Origin: Planoprotostelium fungivorum
Taxonomy: Eukaryota; Evosea; Variosea; Cavosteliida; Cavosteliaceae
Assembly (NCBI GenBank): GCA_003024175.1
Contig: MDYQ01000077.1
Span: 1 to 64,000 of the forward strand
Direction: 5' to 3'
DNA: 64,000 nucleotides
Below, one piece after another: positions 1 to 9,813 of this stretch. The notes beneath the pieces are model-generated. The model worked only from the letters and a program-made list of their open reading frames with translations. It was not told the origin of the DNA and searched no databases. The position numbers and the translations under genes are program-made. How positions within the stretch are numbered: position 1 is the stretch's first letter; every line of letters starts with the position of its first letter.

Positions 1-2
1 AA

Positions 3-526
3 AAAGAGATCACCCTTGCCCTCAAGAGACATCGTGTATCCGCAGCCAGCATCAGAGCAGATACTTCCTATGAAGAGTCCTTCCTCATCAAGAGATTTAT
101 TCCCTACACAAAATCCAACGCAACAGAGAACAACCAAGAGGATGACTATCCCAAAGAAGCACCTGAACCTGAGAACGCCATCCCTATGACAGCCAGACTC
201 AAGCAGCCTTGTCCTGAGTCATCCCCAATCAATCCCTTCATCTCCATGATCCACAGGTGACATCACCACGCCACCCTCCATCATCTGATCTCGACATCAG
301 AGACATCAAGTTGGAGAACGTCATGATCTCACACGACGGCACCTGCAAACTCATCGACTTCGGCTTCGCCTCGTATTGGACCATCAACCGAGCTCTTAAG
401 ACACCATGCGGTTCTGCCATCTACGCCGCCCCCGAGATTCTCTCCAGAAAGACTTATCGCGGCCCAAAGACGCACGTGTGGGGCCTCGGTGTCGTCCTCT
501 ACTGCCTCACCAGCGGCAAGGTGTAA
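3..526 (+). pseudogene. Chimeric fragment: unknown 5' exon joined to a copied kinase exon
   Basis: An open frame enters from the left edge and runs to 256. A 44-nt GT-AG intron (257-300) follows, then a kinase exon ending at a TAA (524-526). From 251 to 523 the DNA is nearly identical to 19492-19764 of the kinase gene near 19 kb, with about seven base differences and the same intron. The copy was therefore made from DNA, not RNA. It covers HRDIKLEN, DFGFA, APEIL and the start of subdomain IX. The conserved Asp of DVWGLG is His here, and the N-lobe and most of the C-lobe are absent, so kinase activity is not expected. The upstream 84 codons are in frame across the splice and are not recognised. 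I judge it a pseudogene or chimeric gene fragment. Its true 5' end lies outside the window. Confidence 0.6.
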
Positions 527-739
527 ATGGAACATTAGAACCTTGAGAGGATGTGGGACCATTGAGTTTGTATTTTTTGCAACAAATTCAATAAACGTTT
601 TGTTCCTCTGCGCTTTGTCATATTGGAGGATTAGTCAAGTCTGTCCGTCAGAGACAGGGAGGAGAGTGAAGGTCTTTCACCATACGAACAGCCTGGCATC
701 AACGGCCTCTTAGACGTAGCGAGGAAGACATACTTAGAG

Positions 740-1075
740 ACCTCAGAAGGTGAAGGTGCATCGTCCTCTATACCACATCTGATTCAATCGACATCACTGG
801 GGGGAATTTCTCCAGCAACCAGGGAGGAGGGTGCAGCCTTCCAGCATCCACCTTATTACACCACAGGAAGGCTTCGATTTGAAGGTGTCATCTTCATGAA
901 TAGTAGTGTACTTAAAGGGGGACAGGGTGGAACTGTCAGTGAGAGATCACACAAGGAAGAGCAAGCTCAATCACTAATCGCTCCTTTTCCTCTTGTTTGG
1001 CTCCATCTGGAGCTTGTAGTGCCGTCATGTACGCAGGAACAATTCATCACTCCCTCTGCTACTGTGGATCACTGA
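740..1075 (+). pseudogene. Possible decayed parallel beta-helix gene fragment
   Basis: Short open stretches in two frames read like rungs of a right-handed parallel beta-helix. One is ITGGNFSSNQGGG near 790-830. The other is FEGVIFMNSSVLKGGQGG near 875-940. Such Phe...Asn...GlyGly rungs are typical of protist surface beta-helix proteins, and the receptor at 57-61 kb has comparable ones. Stops interrupt both frames and no plausible introns join them. This is a resemblance by eye only. The rest of 527-1414 shows no gene that I can support. Confidence 0.25.
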
Positions 1076-1414
1076 AATTTCACAGCAAGCAACGCCTCCT
1101 TTGGTGAGGATTTACGTGGATGGTGAAGCACTGAACTGAAAATAGGAGGAGGGACGCAGATGACCTCAGTGCAATGAATCAGAAGCCTCTGGGAGATAAC
1201 GCTAGAACCTCCACAGTCATTCAATTGTCTTCTTGCAAGATGGAGAATCCACCATCATTGCCATCCCTGTGAGTTCTACAAGGAGGCTAGGGTACCAAGG
1301 ATGCCACCAAGACCAAATACTCTAAACATCTCAAGTGATTGTCCATTCTGGAAGTAGCCAGCATTGACCAGGAGGAGATGGTGAGATCATTTCTTCTATT
1401 GTTTCATGAGTGTG

Positions 1415-1517
1415 CCCAAAAAAGTTGCAATATCCTCACTACTTTTTTAGGTCAGCCCAAAAAAGTCACACTCTCCTCACTACTTTTTTTGGGTTGGCCT
1501 GAAAAAGTCAACCTCCT
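1415..1517. repeat. Imperfect tandem repeat, about 42-45 bp unit
   Basis: Two full and one partial copy of a unit beginning CCCAAAAAAGT and containing CTCCTCACTACTTTTTT. The units differ by scattered substitutions. The stretch is non-coding and sits between the decayed fragment and the fold-back elements. Confidence 0.6.
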
Positions 1518-1744
1518 TTGCTGCACACCTTGATATAGGATGGCAGTCAACACCTTGATGACTCAATACAGGTTGAATTAGCTGGAGGTAGAGCTGCATC
1601 AACAGCATCAGCAGCATCCATCCATCTGATACAGCTCAAACAGCTGTTAGATATTCTAGCCTTAGACTGTTGGAAGAATCCACCTCATTGACAGACTGTC
1701 ACAGCAGAGTAAACACCAACCTGACAAAAAAGAGAGATCACTGT

Positions 1745-2035
1745 CTAACACCAACTTTACAAAAAAGAGAGAACACAGAGCAAATGAGAGATGCGTATTT
1801 TCTCTTTATTTCCCAACTACGTCAAAGTGATGAGACGAGGTTCTCACAACTGATAGCACTTATAATCAGACACCTTTGGTAGGATAATGGTCATCATATT
1901 GAAGCAGAGAACAAAGAAATTCAATATCAGTCATGAGAACCTTGTCTCATCACTTTGACATAGTTGGGAAATAAACGGAAAATACATGTTTCTTGTTTGC
2001 TCCATGTTCTCTCTTTTTTGTCAAGTTGGCGTTAG
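1745..2035. repeat. Fold-back element 1 (long inverted repeat)
   Basis: Arms 1745-1856 and 1925-2035 are inverted copies of each other, about 110 bp each with roughly 85-90% identity by eye, around a 68-bp centre. Shared blocks include ACAAAAAAGAGAGAACA and TTTATTTCCCAACTA. A partial extra copy of the outer arm end (ACCAACCTGACAAAAAAG) lies just outside, near 1711-1735. The shape fits a MITE-like or fold-back DNA element. No transposase is present and I could not identify a target-site duplication. Confidence 0.6.
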
Positions 2036-2079
2036 TACTTCTTTTCTGATGCCTACAAGCTACCATTGGAGAGTGTCAG

Positions 2080-2239
2080 GTAATCAGTAAGGTGATTTGG
2101 TTTTTCCGGTTGGTGGTCAAATGGTGCATTGAAAATGGATCACTTCTCTCCCGACTACTGGAATATGCACGACGAAAAAATTAGTGATCCAAATGCATGG
2201 ACACCAACCAGAAAAACCAAATCAGGTACTCAATCATCC
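2080..2239. repeat. Fold-back element 2 (inverted repeat)
   Basis: Arms 2080-2145 and 2183-2239 pair as an imperfect inverted repeat around a short centre. The core is GGTTTTTCCGGTTGGTG against CACCAACCAGAAAAACC. It lies 45 bp beyond fold-back element 1 and downstream of the first BTB-WD40 gene. The sequence is unrelated to element 1, so these look like two separate non-autonomous elements in one insertion-tolerant spacer. Confidence 0.55.
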
Positions 2240-2356
2240 TGCTAGCAACATTGAGGAGAAGATCAAGTCAACCATTTAGTAAATTCAGTATGACACATCT
2301 ACTTTTTTAAACAGTTTTTGGGGTGGAAATTGATTTATGTGTATTTCACTTTTTAA

Positions 2357-4343
2357 TCAACCATTTCTCTTTTTCATCAGTCTGGCATTTATCCATAGCT
2401 TCACTGTGTTGTCTGCACTGGCAGAGGCTATCTGACCATTGCTCAACTCTATTGCAAACTGTACATTGCGTTCATGACCAGAGAGGGTAGATGTACATGT
2501 GCCATCCAGTGTCCATATCTTCACTGTCTTGTCTTCACTGCCAGTGGCTATCTGACCATTGCTCAGCTGTGTCACTGAGTTGACCAAGTTTGTGTGACCA
2601 GAGAAGGTAGCAGTGCATGTGCCATCTTGTGTCCATATCTTCACTGTGTTGTCTGCACTGCCAGTGGCTATCTGACCATTGCTCAGCTCTGTCACTGAGT
2701 GTATGGACTTGGTGTGACCAGAGAGGGTAGCAGTGCATGTGCCATCTTGTGTCCATATCTTCACTGTCTTGTCTTCACTGCAAGAGGCAATAAGGCCATT
2801 GCTCAGCTCTGTCACTGAGTTTACAGCAGATGTGTGACCAGAGAAGGTAGCAGTGCATGTGCCATATTGTGTCCATATCTTCACTGTCTTGTCTTGACTA
2901 CTTGTGGCTATGTGACCATTCCTCAGCTGTATCACTGATGTCACAGAGTCTGCATGACCAAAGAAGGAAGCAGTGCATGAGCCATCAGACCTCCATGTCT
3001 TCACTGTGTTGTCTGCACTGCCACTGGCTATCTGACCATTGCTGAGTCCAATCACTGACAATACAGGGTGTCTGTGACCAGAATAGGTGGCAGTACATGT
3101 ACCATCCAGTGTCCATATCTTCACTGTCTTGTCCCAACTACCAGTGACTATCTGACCATTGCTCAGCTCTGCCAATGAGCAGACAGTATTTGTGTGACCA
3201 GAGAAGGTAGCAGTGCATCTTGCATCTTCTGTCCAAATCTTGCCTTGTAGCTTCTCTCTGGCTTGCCTTTTTTGAACTGAATCCTGCCATACAATGCCAA
3301 AGTAGTGTAGTTCCTCTGCTGCCTTCTGTGCTGCATCCAGTCTGCCTGCCCTCAGATAGTCTAGTACATATGCAAAGGTGCCGCTGTTTCTGTCTATATA
3401 GTATCCTGCTCTCTGTCACTTGCTGCTTTTGTCTGACAATTTTCTGTCTCACACCTTCTGCCGTGTCTGGTGTCCACATGTCTGATGTCAGTGCACTCAA
3501 CATGCTGTGCTCCCCTCCCTTCTGCAGTGTCTTCTTTGTTGTCATGTACTGCTTGCCTCTCACATCTAGCACAACTGTCTCTCTCAGCTCTTCTATGTAC
3601 TCTTCTGCCTGTCTCCTCTTCTTCTCTCTTCTGTTCATTCAATTAATTCTCACTTACCATATCCATCATCACCTCTCCATCATCTCTTCCATTCTTTGTA
3701 CTTCTCTTTGTACTGCTGATATCATCTTCTCTGTCTCTCTGTACTCCATCTCTATCTCTTTCTCTGTTGGCTGTGCTCTTTCATTGTTCTGTTTGTTCTC
3801 CCCCTTCATTGTTTCATCCTCTTCTTCCTCTGGGTACAGCCATAAGAACTGTAGCTCATCTATCTCCTCTGCTGTCATTCTCAGCTCTGTATCACTCTGC
3901 AGATAGTCCAGCACTCGATTGAACTTGTCTGCATCTCTGTCCAGAAACAGTCGTCCTGTCTCTCTGTCACTTTCTCCCTTACATCTTTCTCATCTTCTCA
4001 CCTTCTTTGTCTGGCTGCCACTTGCCACTGCTCAGCATCTCGCTCAGCAGACTCTCTCTCTTCAGTAGTGTGCTATGTTCTGCTTTCACCAGCTGCCCTC
4101 CCACATTCAATAGTATTCTTTCTGGAAATTTTGCCAGCTTCTCCTTTCTTTCTCTCAGTATTTCTTCATATCTATTACTTCTTTTTAGTTTCTACCCTCT
4201 CTCTTGTAATGGCGTCTAATCACTCACAGTTGCCTCTTCTTTTCCAGCACCTGCACTTCCTTCAAGCAGTCTCTCTCGTACCTATCGAACGCCTCTCTGT
4301 GCTCTCTCAGACGTGTGCGAGCTAGCTCAGCCACACTGCTCAT
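2357..4343 (-). CDS. BTB(T1)-BTB(T1)-WD40 protein, paralogue 1
   Basis: Multi-exon gene read from ATG 4343. Exon 1 encodes a charged helix (MSSVAELARTRLREHRE). A first T1/BTB domain follows (ILLNVGGQ...LLSEML...LFLDRDADKFNRVLDYL), split by a short intron. A coiled linker leads to a second T1-like domain (LDVRGKQYMTTKKTLQ), itself split by a 40-nt intron (GTGAGACAG to GTGACAG) before AGYYIDRNSGTF. Seven WD40 blades of 40 residues finish the protein, each ending NTVKIW or KTVKIW, which is enough for one closed propeller. The blades are very alike at DNA level. T1/BTB domains oligomerise or bind Cullin-3, and WD40 propellers bind partners, so a ubiquitin-ligase adaptor role is likely but inferred. 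The stop is TGA after MKKRNG. Confidence 0.75.
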
Positions 4344-4679
4344 CTTCTTCCTCTGCCTGTTGGCCTCTTGTGGAGATGTGATTTGATGATGTGTTCAGAT
4401 CGGCGTTGTAAAATGGAGACATAAATTGTGAAATCCGATTTTATTTTATAGAGAGGAACAACAGATCGATGGGCAACAACAAATAGGCAGTGGCACAGCA
4501 GATCGGTCAGAAGTATAATTATTACGATAATGCTGCAGAAAGACGTCCAGAACTCGGCGAGAATGCAACATGTCCCTTCTCTGTATTCAGCCAGGTCTCT
4601 CGCCCGAGACTTCTGAGGAGTCTGACTGAGGTACAGACTATGAACAAGAACTGACTCACCAAAAAGACATCCAAAGAGA

Positions 4680-5066
4680 CTAGCTAGTGAAGCGAGTCCT
4701 CCTTGTTGGCTTCTTTACAACGGTCCTCAACATCGGATGCTGCTTGTAGAATCTAGAGCTAAGGACACGTACCGCATTACGCATCAAGTGACACAAGTTG
4801 AGAGTCCAGACCCTCGCGAGAGGTTGAGTGTAGATCGTGACATGGACCGACGATGGATAAGTAGAGAATGGAGGTGAAGTGATCAAGCTCTTTTCAGTAC
4901 TCCCTGACTTATCGTCAGACTCGCCACTGCTGAGGTCTAGGTGATGTGAAAGCACATGACGACCACAACTGAGACACTTGTACTTGTGTGACACATGTCG
5001 AAGGGAGATGATGAAAATTGTTTTCGAAGAGGTGATGGTCACACACAAGGAGAGAAGTATCAACAC
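4680..5066 (-). CDS. Hypothetical protein
   Basis: A single open frame of about 128 codons between the two tandem BTB-WD40 genes. It contains one CxxC pair (KCLSCGRH) and a Ser/Asp-rich stretch, then a basic C-terminus. I recognise no domain, and no second zinc-binding pair is visible. It may be part of a spliced gene or chance coding. The first codon of the open frame is not clearly ATG, so the start is unknown. Confidence 0.25.
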   Translation of the reverse strand: MLILLSLCVTITSSKTIFIISLRHVSHKYKCLSCGRHVLSHHLDLSSGESDDKSGSTEKSLITSPPFSTYPSSVHVTIYTQPLARVWTLNLCHLMRNAVRVLSSRFYKQHPMLRTVVKKPTRRTRFTS

Positions 5067-5133
5067 CTCAGGTCACAGCCGAGAGAGAAGAACAGGAGAA
5101 GAGGCCAGACTACGGTCACGAGAAATGTACCGT

Positions 5134-5671
5134 CTAATTGTTCCATTTCATTGAGGTGATGTATGAAAGAGCAGCAACGCGTGGATATTCATCGGGTCCG
5201 TTTACAACTGCACTGAGCCTCACGGCCAGAGCCTCTTCTAATAAAGGAGATGTCTCACAGTTGTCCTTCGAACAGCAATCGAGAGACCACAACACACGCA
5301 ATCGTGTCGTGACTATGGCACAGCAGTCTCTCTTCTCTTTCATTCTCTTTCCATTCTCCTCTTTCCTCTTTGTTCCCTCTTCTCCTCCTCTCGTCCTCAC
5401 ATTCTACTTCTTCCTCTTCTCTCTCCTGTCAATAGAGACCAGTCTGTGCGTCATTGTCAACAGAGAACGAAGAAAGAGTATAGGATACATCCAAATGTTC
5501 CTGTTGAAGATGAAGAACATCACCTTCGTAAAGGGTCTTCCAATCGTGTGACACTCTGGCATCATGAAGAATACTAAACACCGTGTCGAGGTGTGTGAGG
5601 ATGTGTCCAAGTGATGATGTCATCTCACCATTTTGACTTGGTGTGTGATGTGATGTTGTGATGAAGAACAT
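5134..5671 (-). CDS. Hypothetical protein, probably spliced
   Basis: Two adjacent minus-strand open stretches read like protein rather than antisense. One is LTHLDTVFSILHDARVSHDW onward near 5430-5640. The other is a basic then mixed stretch ending SYITSMKWNN before a TAG at 5134. They are in different frames, so a short intron near 5400-5440 is needed. No family is recognised. The opposite strand carries a hydrophobic frame that I take for its shadow. Confidence 0.3.
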
Positions 5672-6264
5672 GATGTCGTAATGGTATCGTACTGCTATAC
5701 AGAATGTCGTCGTGAGGTTGGTTCTTGTGAGACGTCCTCACCACTGACTGACAACAACTGCTCCTCTCGCTTCTCTTCTATCTCTTCTATCTCTCCTCTT
5801 CTACTTCGTTCTGCTGCTATTTCATCATCATCTCTTTCAATAGTCGCTGTACTTCGATCTGAGGTCATCAGTCGAAAGGAAGAGATGATTTGTCTCACGT
5901 CACTCAGTCGATCAGAGGGCTTCGTGTTGTCTGTTCATCTGACCGCTATCAGCACTGCAGGGTTCAGCCACCTCCTTGACCTCTACATTCCGAGCGTCTG
6001 GACGGTGCCTTCTTCTACAATTGGAATCTCTCATCTGTAAATCAACAATGTGAGATGACTCTGCTGGCTCAGGTGCAGGCACCCTCCCAGGCAGGAGAGA
6101 GATCTCGTGCCTCTACTCTCTTTCTTTCCATCCCTCTCTGTGACTCCTCCTGTTCTGTTTCTGCTCTTACAAGCTACTTTCGTAAGATACAACTGTGACT
6201 GACGTTGTGTTAATGTGATCTTCGATTTGTTTGTGAGTAAAATCCGTTAATATCATAATTTCAG

Positions 6265-6943
6265 AGAGAGACAAACAGAACAACACAAAGCCGCTGTGGA
6301 ACGAGCTATCGGTGAGAAAAGATCGCCTCGATCTCCTGTTGACTCTCAGCCAGTTGCTAGAAATGCTACTTTCTCTGCGGAAGATCATTGCTGAGCTGAA
6401 GCAGCTGTCCGCTGAGAAGGACGAAGGAAGCACAACGTTAGAGTTGAGAAGATGCACGCCTTGTGGATTGTGAATTTTTTGTACTTGACGCCGAATGAGC
6501 TCAATCTGAGTGAATGAACAACGCCAGGTGACCTCCTCTTCCATATCATACTCATTCCTCTCGTCCCCTCACCTTGATTCTGATTCGACACGATGCATTC
6601 TACGATTTGAGCCTGAACAACATCATCGCCTGTGATTGCTCGATATACAGAAAACTCTCTGACACATCACAGACAACACAATTGCATCCTATAGAGACAG
6701 AAAGGAAAGGAGGAAACAACTCGAGGACCTCTGACGGAGAAGAGATCTGGCTCCTCCGCCCGTCTGCCCATCACGTCCCATCAACTCATCCATCGAACGA
6801 CTCAAAGCGCCTCGATCGATTGCTATGAGCTGAGTCCATACACCGAGATCGACACCCTTCGACATCAACTGCACGAGAAGCTGGCCGCTCACAGCCTCAA
6901 CGCCTACCCACAGCCGAGTCGATCATTCGACCGAACAGAGTGA
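6265..6943 (+). CDS. Unresolved coiled-coil gene (exons)
   Basis: After an AG acceptor near 6264 the plus strand reads a strongly helical segment (LWNELSVRKDRLDLLLTL, then LLEMLLSLRKIIAELKQL) up to about 6450. A second good exon near 6700-6943 ends YTEIDTLRHQLHEKLA...SFDRTE and a TGA. The link between them, and exons upstream of 6265, could not be fixed. A coiled-coil protein is the only safe call. Confidence 0.35.
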
Positions 6944-6949
6944 CTGATG

Positions 6950-7480
6950 GGAGGAGACGAACGTGGACGTCGTACAAACGTTAGAGACCGAGTTGGGGTG
7001 ACAGAGAAGTTGGTGATGTTGTGACGTCAGATCATCACTCCTCAGGGACCAAGTCTGTCATAAATATCGAGGAGGGAGACGTGGTGTGGAATGAATGACA
7101 AGAAGAGTGAGGGAATAAGAAGGTGAGCGATACACAGATGAGACGCCCTCGTCTGATAACTCATCATCTTCGGACATCGATCAGCCGTCATGACATCACA
7201 AGCACCGCGACATGCACTCATCGATGACGCAAGTGACACGACACAGGATCAATGATGCTGAGGTCGACTTGATGAAGCACGGACACGAGATGACCGAAAC
7301 ATATATTCTGATGTTGAGACCACGGGACGCCTCATCATCACCATCGCAAAGAAAAAGGTGAGTGATCTAACGAGTTCGAGGCTCAGTCCATCTCTCTCAG
7401 ACTCTCTTCAACAGGACGCTCTCCTCTTCGGTCGTGTCGTTCTTGTCATTCCCAGCGAGGACCTCTCGCAGACTCTGTAA
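6950..7480 (+). CDS. Small spliced hypothetical protein
   Basis: A possible start at 6950 (MGGDERGRRTNVRDRVG) is followed by short exons. The best supported junction joins an exon ending TTGRLIITIAKKK, through a GTGAGTGATC...CAACAG intron (7370-7427), to DALLFGRVVLVIPSEDLSQTL and a TAA at 7478-7480. An acidic Ser-rich exon (DETPSSDNSSSSDIDQ) may lie near 7140-7195. I do not recognise the protein. Upstream exon boundaries are guesses, so the start is weak. Confidence 0.35.
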
Positions 7481-7597
7481 CTGCGCTGCGGTTCGTCTCT
7501 CGCCTCGTTCAGCAGGCATTTGACTCTTCTCGATGGCGGTTTTGTTCGTGTTGTGGAATGTAAAAAGATGTCATCAATAAAGGAAAGCTTATACAAT

Positions 7598-9260
7598 TTA
7601 TGGAGCCCAAATCTTAATTGTACCATCCTTACTGCCAGAAGCTATGCAACCATTGGTGAGCTCTGTCACTGACCACACACATCCATTGTGATCATAAAGA
7701 GTGGTGGTACATGTGCCATCCAGATTCCATATCTTCACTGTTCCATCTTCACTGCCAGAGGCTATTTGACTGTTGCTCAGCTCTATCACTGAACATACAA
7801 AGTTTGAGTGACCAGAGAAGGTTGAGATGGGTGTACCATCCAGTGTCCAGATTTTCACTGTTCCATCTTTACTGCCAGTGGCTATGTGTCCATTGCTCAG
7901 CTCTGTCACTGACCACACAGGGGCTGTGTGACCAGAGAGGGTGGCAGTACATGTACCATCAATAGACCAGATCCTCACTGTATTATCTCTACTACCAGAG
8001 GCTATCTGACCATTGCTCAGCCCTTTGACAGAGCACACAGCATCTTTGTGACCAGAGAGGGTGGCAGTGCATGTACTATCCAATGTCCATATCTTCACTG
8101 TCTTGTCCCAACTACCAGTGGCCACGTGGCCATCACTCAGCTCTGTCACTGAGGACACAGTGGATGTGTGACCAGAGAAGGTAGCAGTACATGTGCCATC
8201 CAGAGTCCATATCTTCATTGTCTTGTCTTGACTGCCAGATGCTACTTGACCATTGCTCAGTCCAGCCACTGACCACACAGGGGCTTTGTGACCTGAGAGA
8301 GTAGCTGTGCATGTTCCATCTAGTGTCCATATCTTCACTATGTTGTCCCAATGGCCAGAAGCTATGAGACCATTGCTCAGCGCTGTCACTGAGTAGACAG
8401 TTGATTTATACAGGGTTTGATCAGTAAAAGTAGACGTGCATCTTGCATCCTGCGTCCATGTCCTCCGGCTCCACTGACATCTCCTCTTGACCGCTGACAT
8501 GTCTATACCAAAGTATGCCACTCTCTTGCCTATCTCTCTTCTTCCTGTCCTCAGGTACTCTAGCACCATGGCAAAGCATCTGCTGTCTCTGTCTATCTTG
8601 TATCCTGCTTCTGTCAATCTCTACCTCCTACTGTATCACTCACCTTCTGCTGTCTCTGCTGTCCACCTGCCTGATGCCAGCACACTCAGCATACTACCCT
8701 CTCCTCCCCTCTGAAGCGTCTTCTTTGTTGTCACGTATCTCTTGCCTCTCACATCTAGCTTCACTGTGTCTCTCAGCTCTTCTATGTACTCTTCTGCCTC
8801 CTTCTGCTCCTTCCTTTTCCTCTCTCCCTTTCAGTGTCTTTCCCCTACTCTCTCCTCTTACCTCTCCAGCATCCTTTCTTTCCTCTTCGTCTCCTTCCTC
8901 AGTGCCATCATCACTCCTTCCATCTCTTGACATCTCATGATCAAACTTTCTGCCGTCATCCAGACAGTCTCTGTCTGATCTGTCTTCCTCCTCTTGGCTG
9001 TGTTGTTTGTCTCCTCCTCCCACGTTCAACACGATGTGCGAGGGAAAAGCATCCAACTTTTCTCTCTTTTGCCTCTGCAACTCTTCCACTCTGTTTCTCT
9101 TGTCATTCTCTCTTCTATCGTATCAAAGATGTCGAGTGACTCACAGTTGCATCTTTTCTTCCAACAGTTGCAGTTCTGCCAAACACTCTTTCTCGTAGCG
9201 AGCAGACTCCTCTCTCAAATCTTTCAGATGCTCGTATGCTCGCTCAGCCACACTATTCAT
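7598..9260 (-). CDS. BTB-WD40 protein, paralogue 2, first BTB mostly deleted
   Basis: Same exon plan as the gene at 2357-4343. Exon 1 (MNSVAERAYEHLKDLREES) starts at ATG 9260, then comes the start of the first T1 domain (HIVLNVGG). Compared with paralogue 3, the DNA jumps from there directly to the linker (NNTAKRRKTDQTE in another frame), so about 75 codons of the first T1 domain are missing. The join leaves the two sides out of frame. Downstream parts look intact: the coiled linker, the second T1 domain (TVKLDVRGK, then AGYKIDRDSRCFAMVLEYL) and seven WD40 blades ending GTIKIWAP. Either translation starts downstream or the gene is damaged. It is in tandem with paralogue 1. Confidence 0.6.
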
Positions 9261-9813
9261 CTTGTTCAGTTTTCGCTGATTGATGGGATCTGTGATGATC
9301 CGGTTGTAAAAGGACCCAAATTTACAGAAACGCAGATCAGAAGAGCGATAACAACACATCTCTATCGAAGGGATGCATACTGTATCAACAAATAGTATAA
9401 GATGATTTCACCTCAAATTCCCCTATCATCACCGCCTCTCAATCTTCCAATGATGTTGTTGATCCTTCTACGACAATTGTATACCATATCTGATGAAAGC
9501 ACCTGGGATCACTATCATCTATTCCGAGCGTAGGACGATGCCTCTCGAGAATTTAAATGTTACGCTTGATTTCGATTGCCACTCATCTTTCATGAGTGAC
9601 GACCCTTCTCTGACTACAAGTGAATAGCCGGACGACATTCAATGCATTCCTCCATGGGCAGGTGAATCGAATGAACCGTCAGAATGTTAATACTGTCAAA
9701 GTCTAGACTGATACAGTGATCTCCCTCCTCTTTATTCATCCATTCATCGACTCCTGGAAGCCCAAAAGTTGATTCAACAGATCGTCATAGTGTCCCTGAT
9801 CTCTCATCAGTCA
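9261..9813. other. Spacer with no supported gene
   Basis: Between the start of the second BTB-WD40 gene and the 3' end of ATG13. Only short frames are present and none resembles an exon with matching splice sites. A phrase similar to TTCCGAGCGT..GACGATGCC also occurs near 5987, without a clear repeat boundary. Confidence 0.4.

Noticed and set aside
2380-3240. Regular 120-bp repeats that could look like an array element
   Set aside because: They are in-frame WD40 blades of a coding region, with no spacers of a CRISPR type and a eukaryotic gene structure.
3220-3906. Hydrophobic plus-strand frame resembling a membrane protein
   Set aside because: It is the antisense of the charged BTB/coil exons of the BTB-WD40 gene; Lys/Glu-rich coding gives Phe/Leu/Ser-rich shadows. 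The same applies near 8515-8940 and 43027-43364.
8690-8860. Frame mismatch between the coil exon and the second T1 exon in paralogues 2 and 3
   Set aside because: Choosing acceptors after GAGAGGAAAAG (paralogue 2) and GGGAGAGAG (paralogue 3) restores phase, so no frameshift is needed at this junction.
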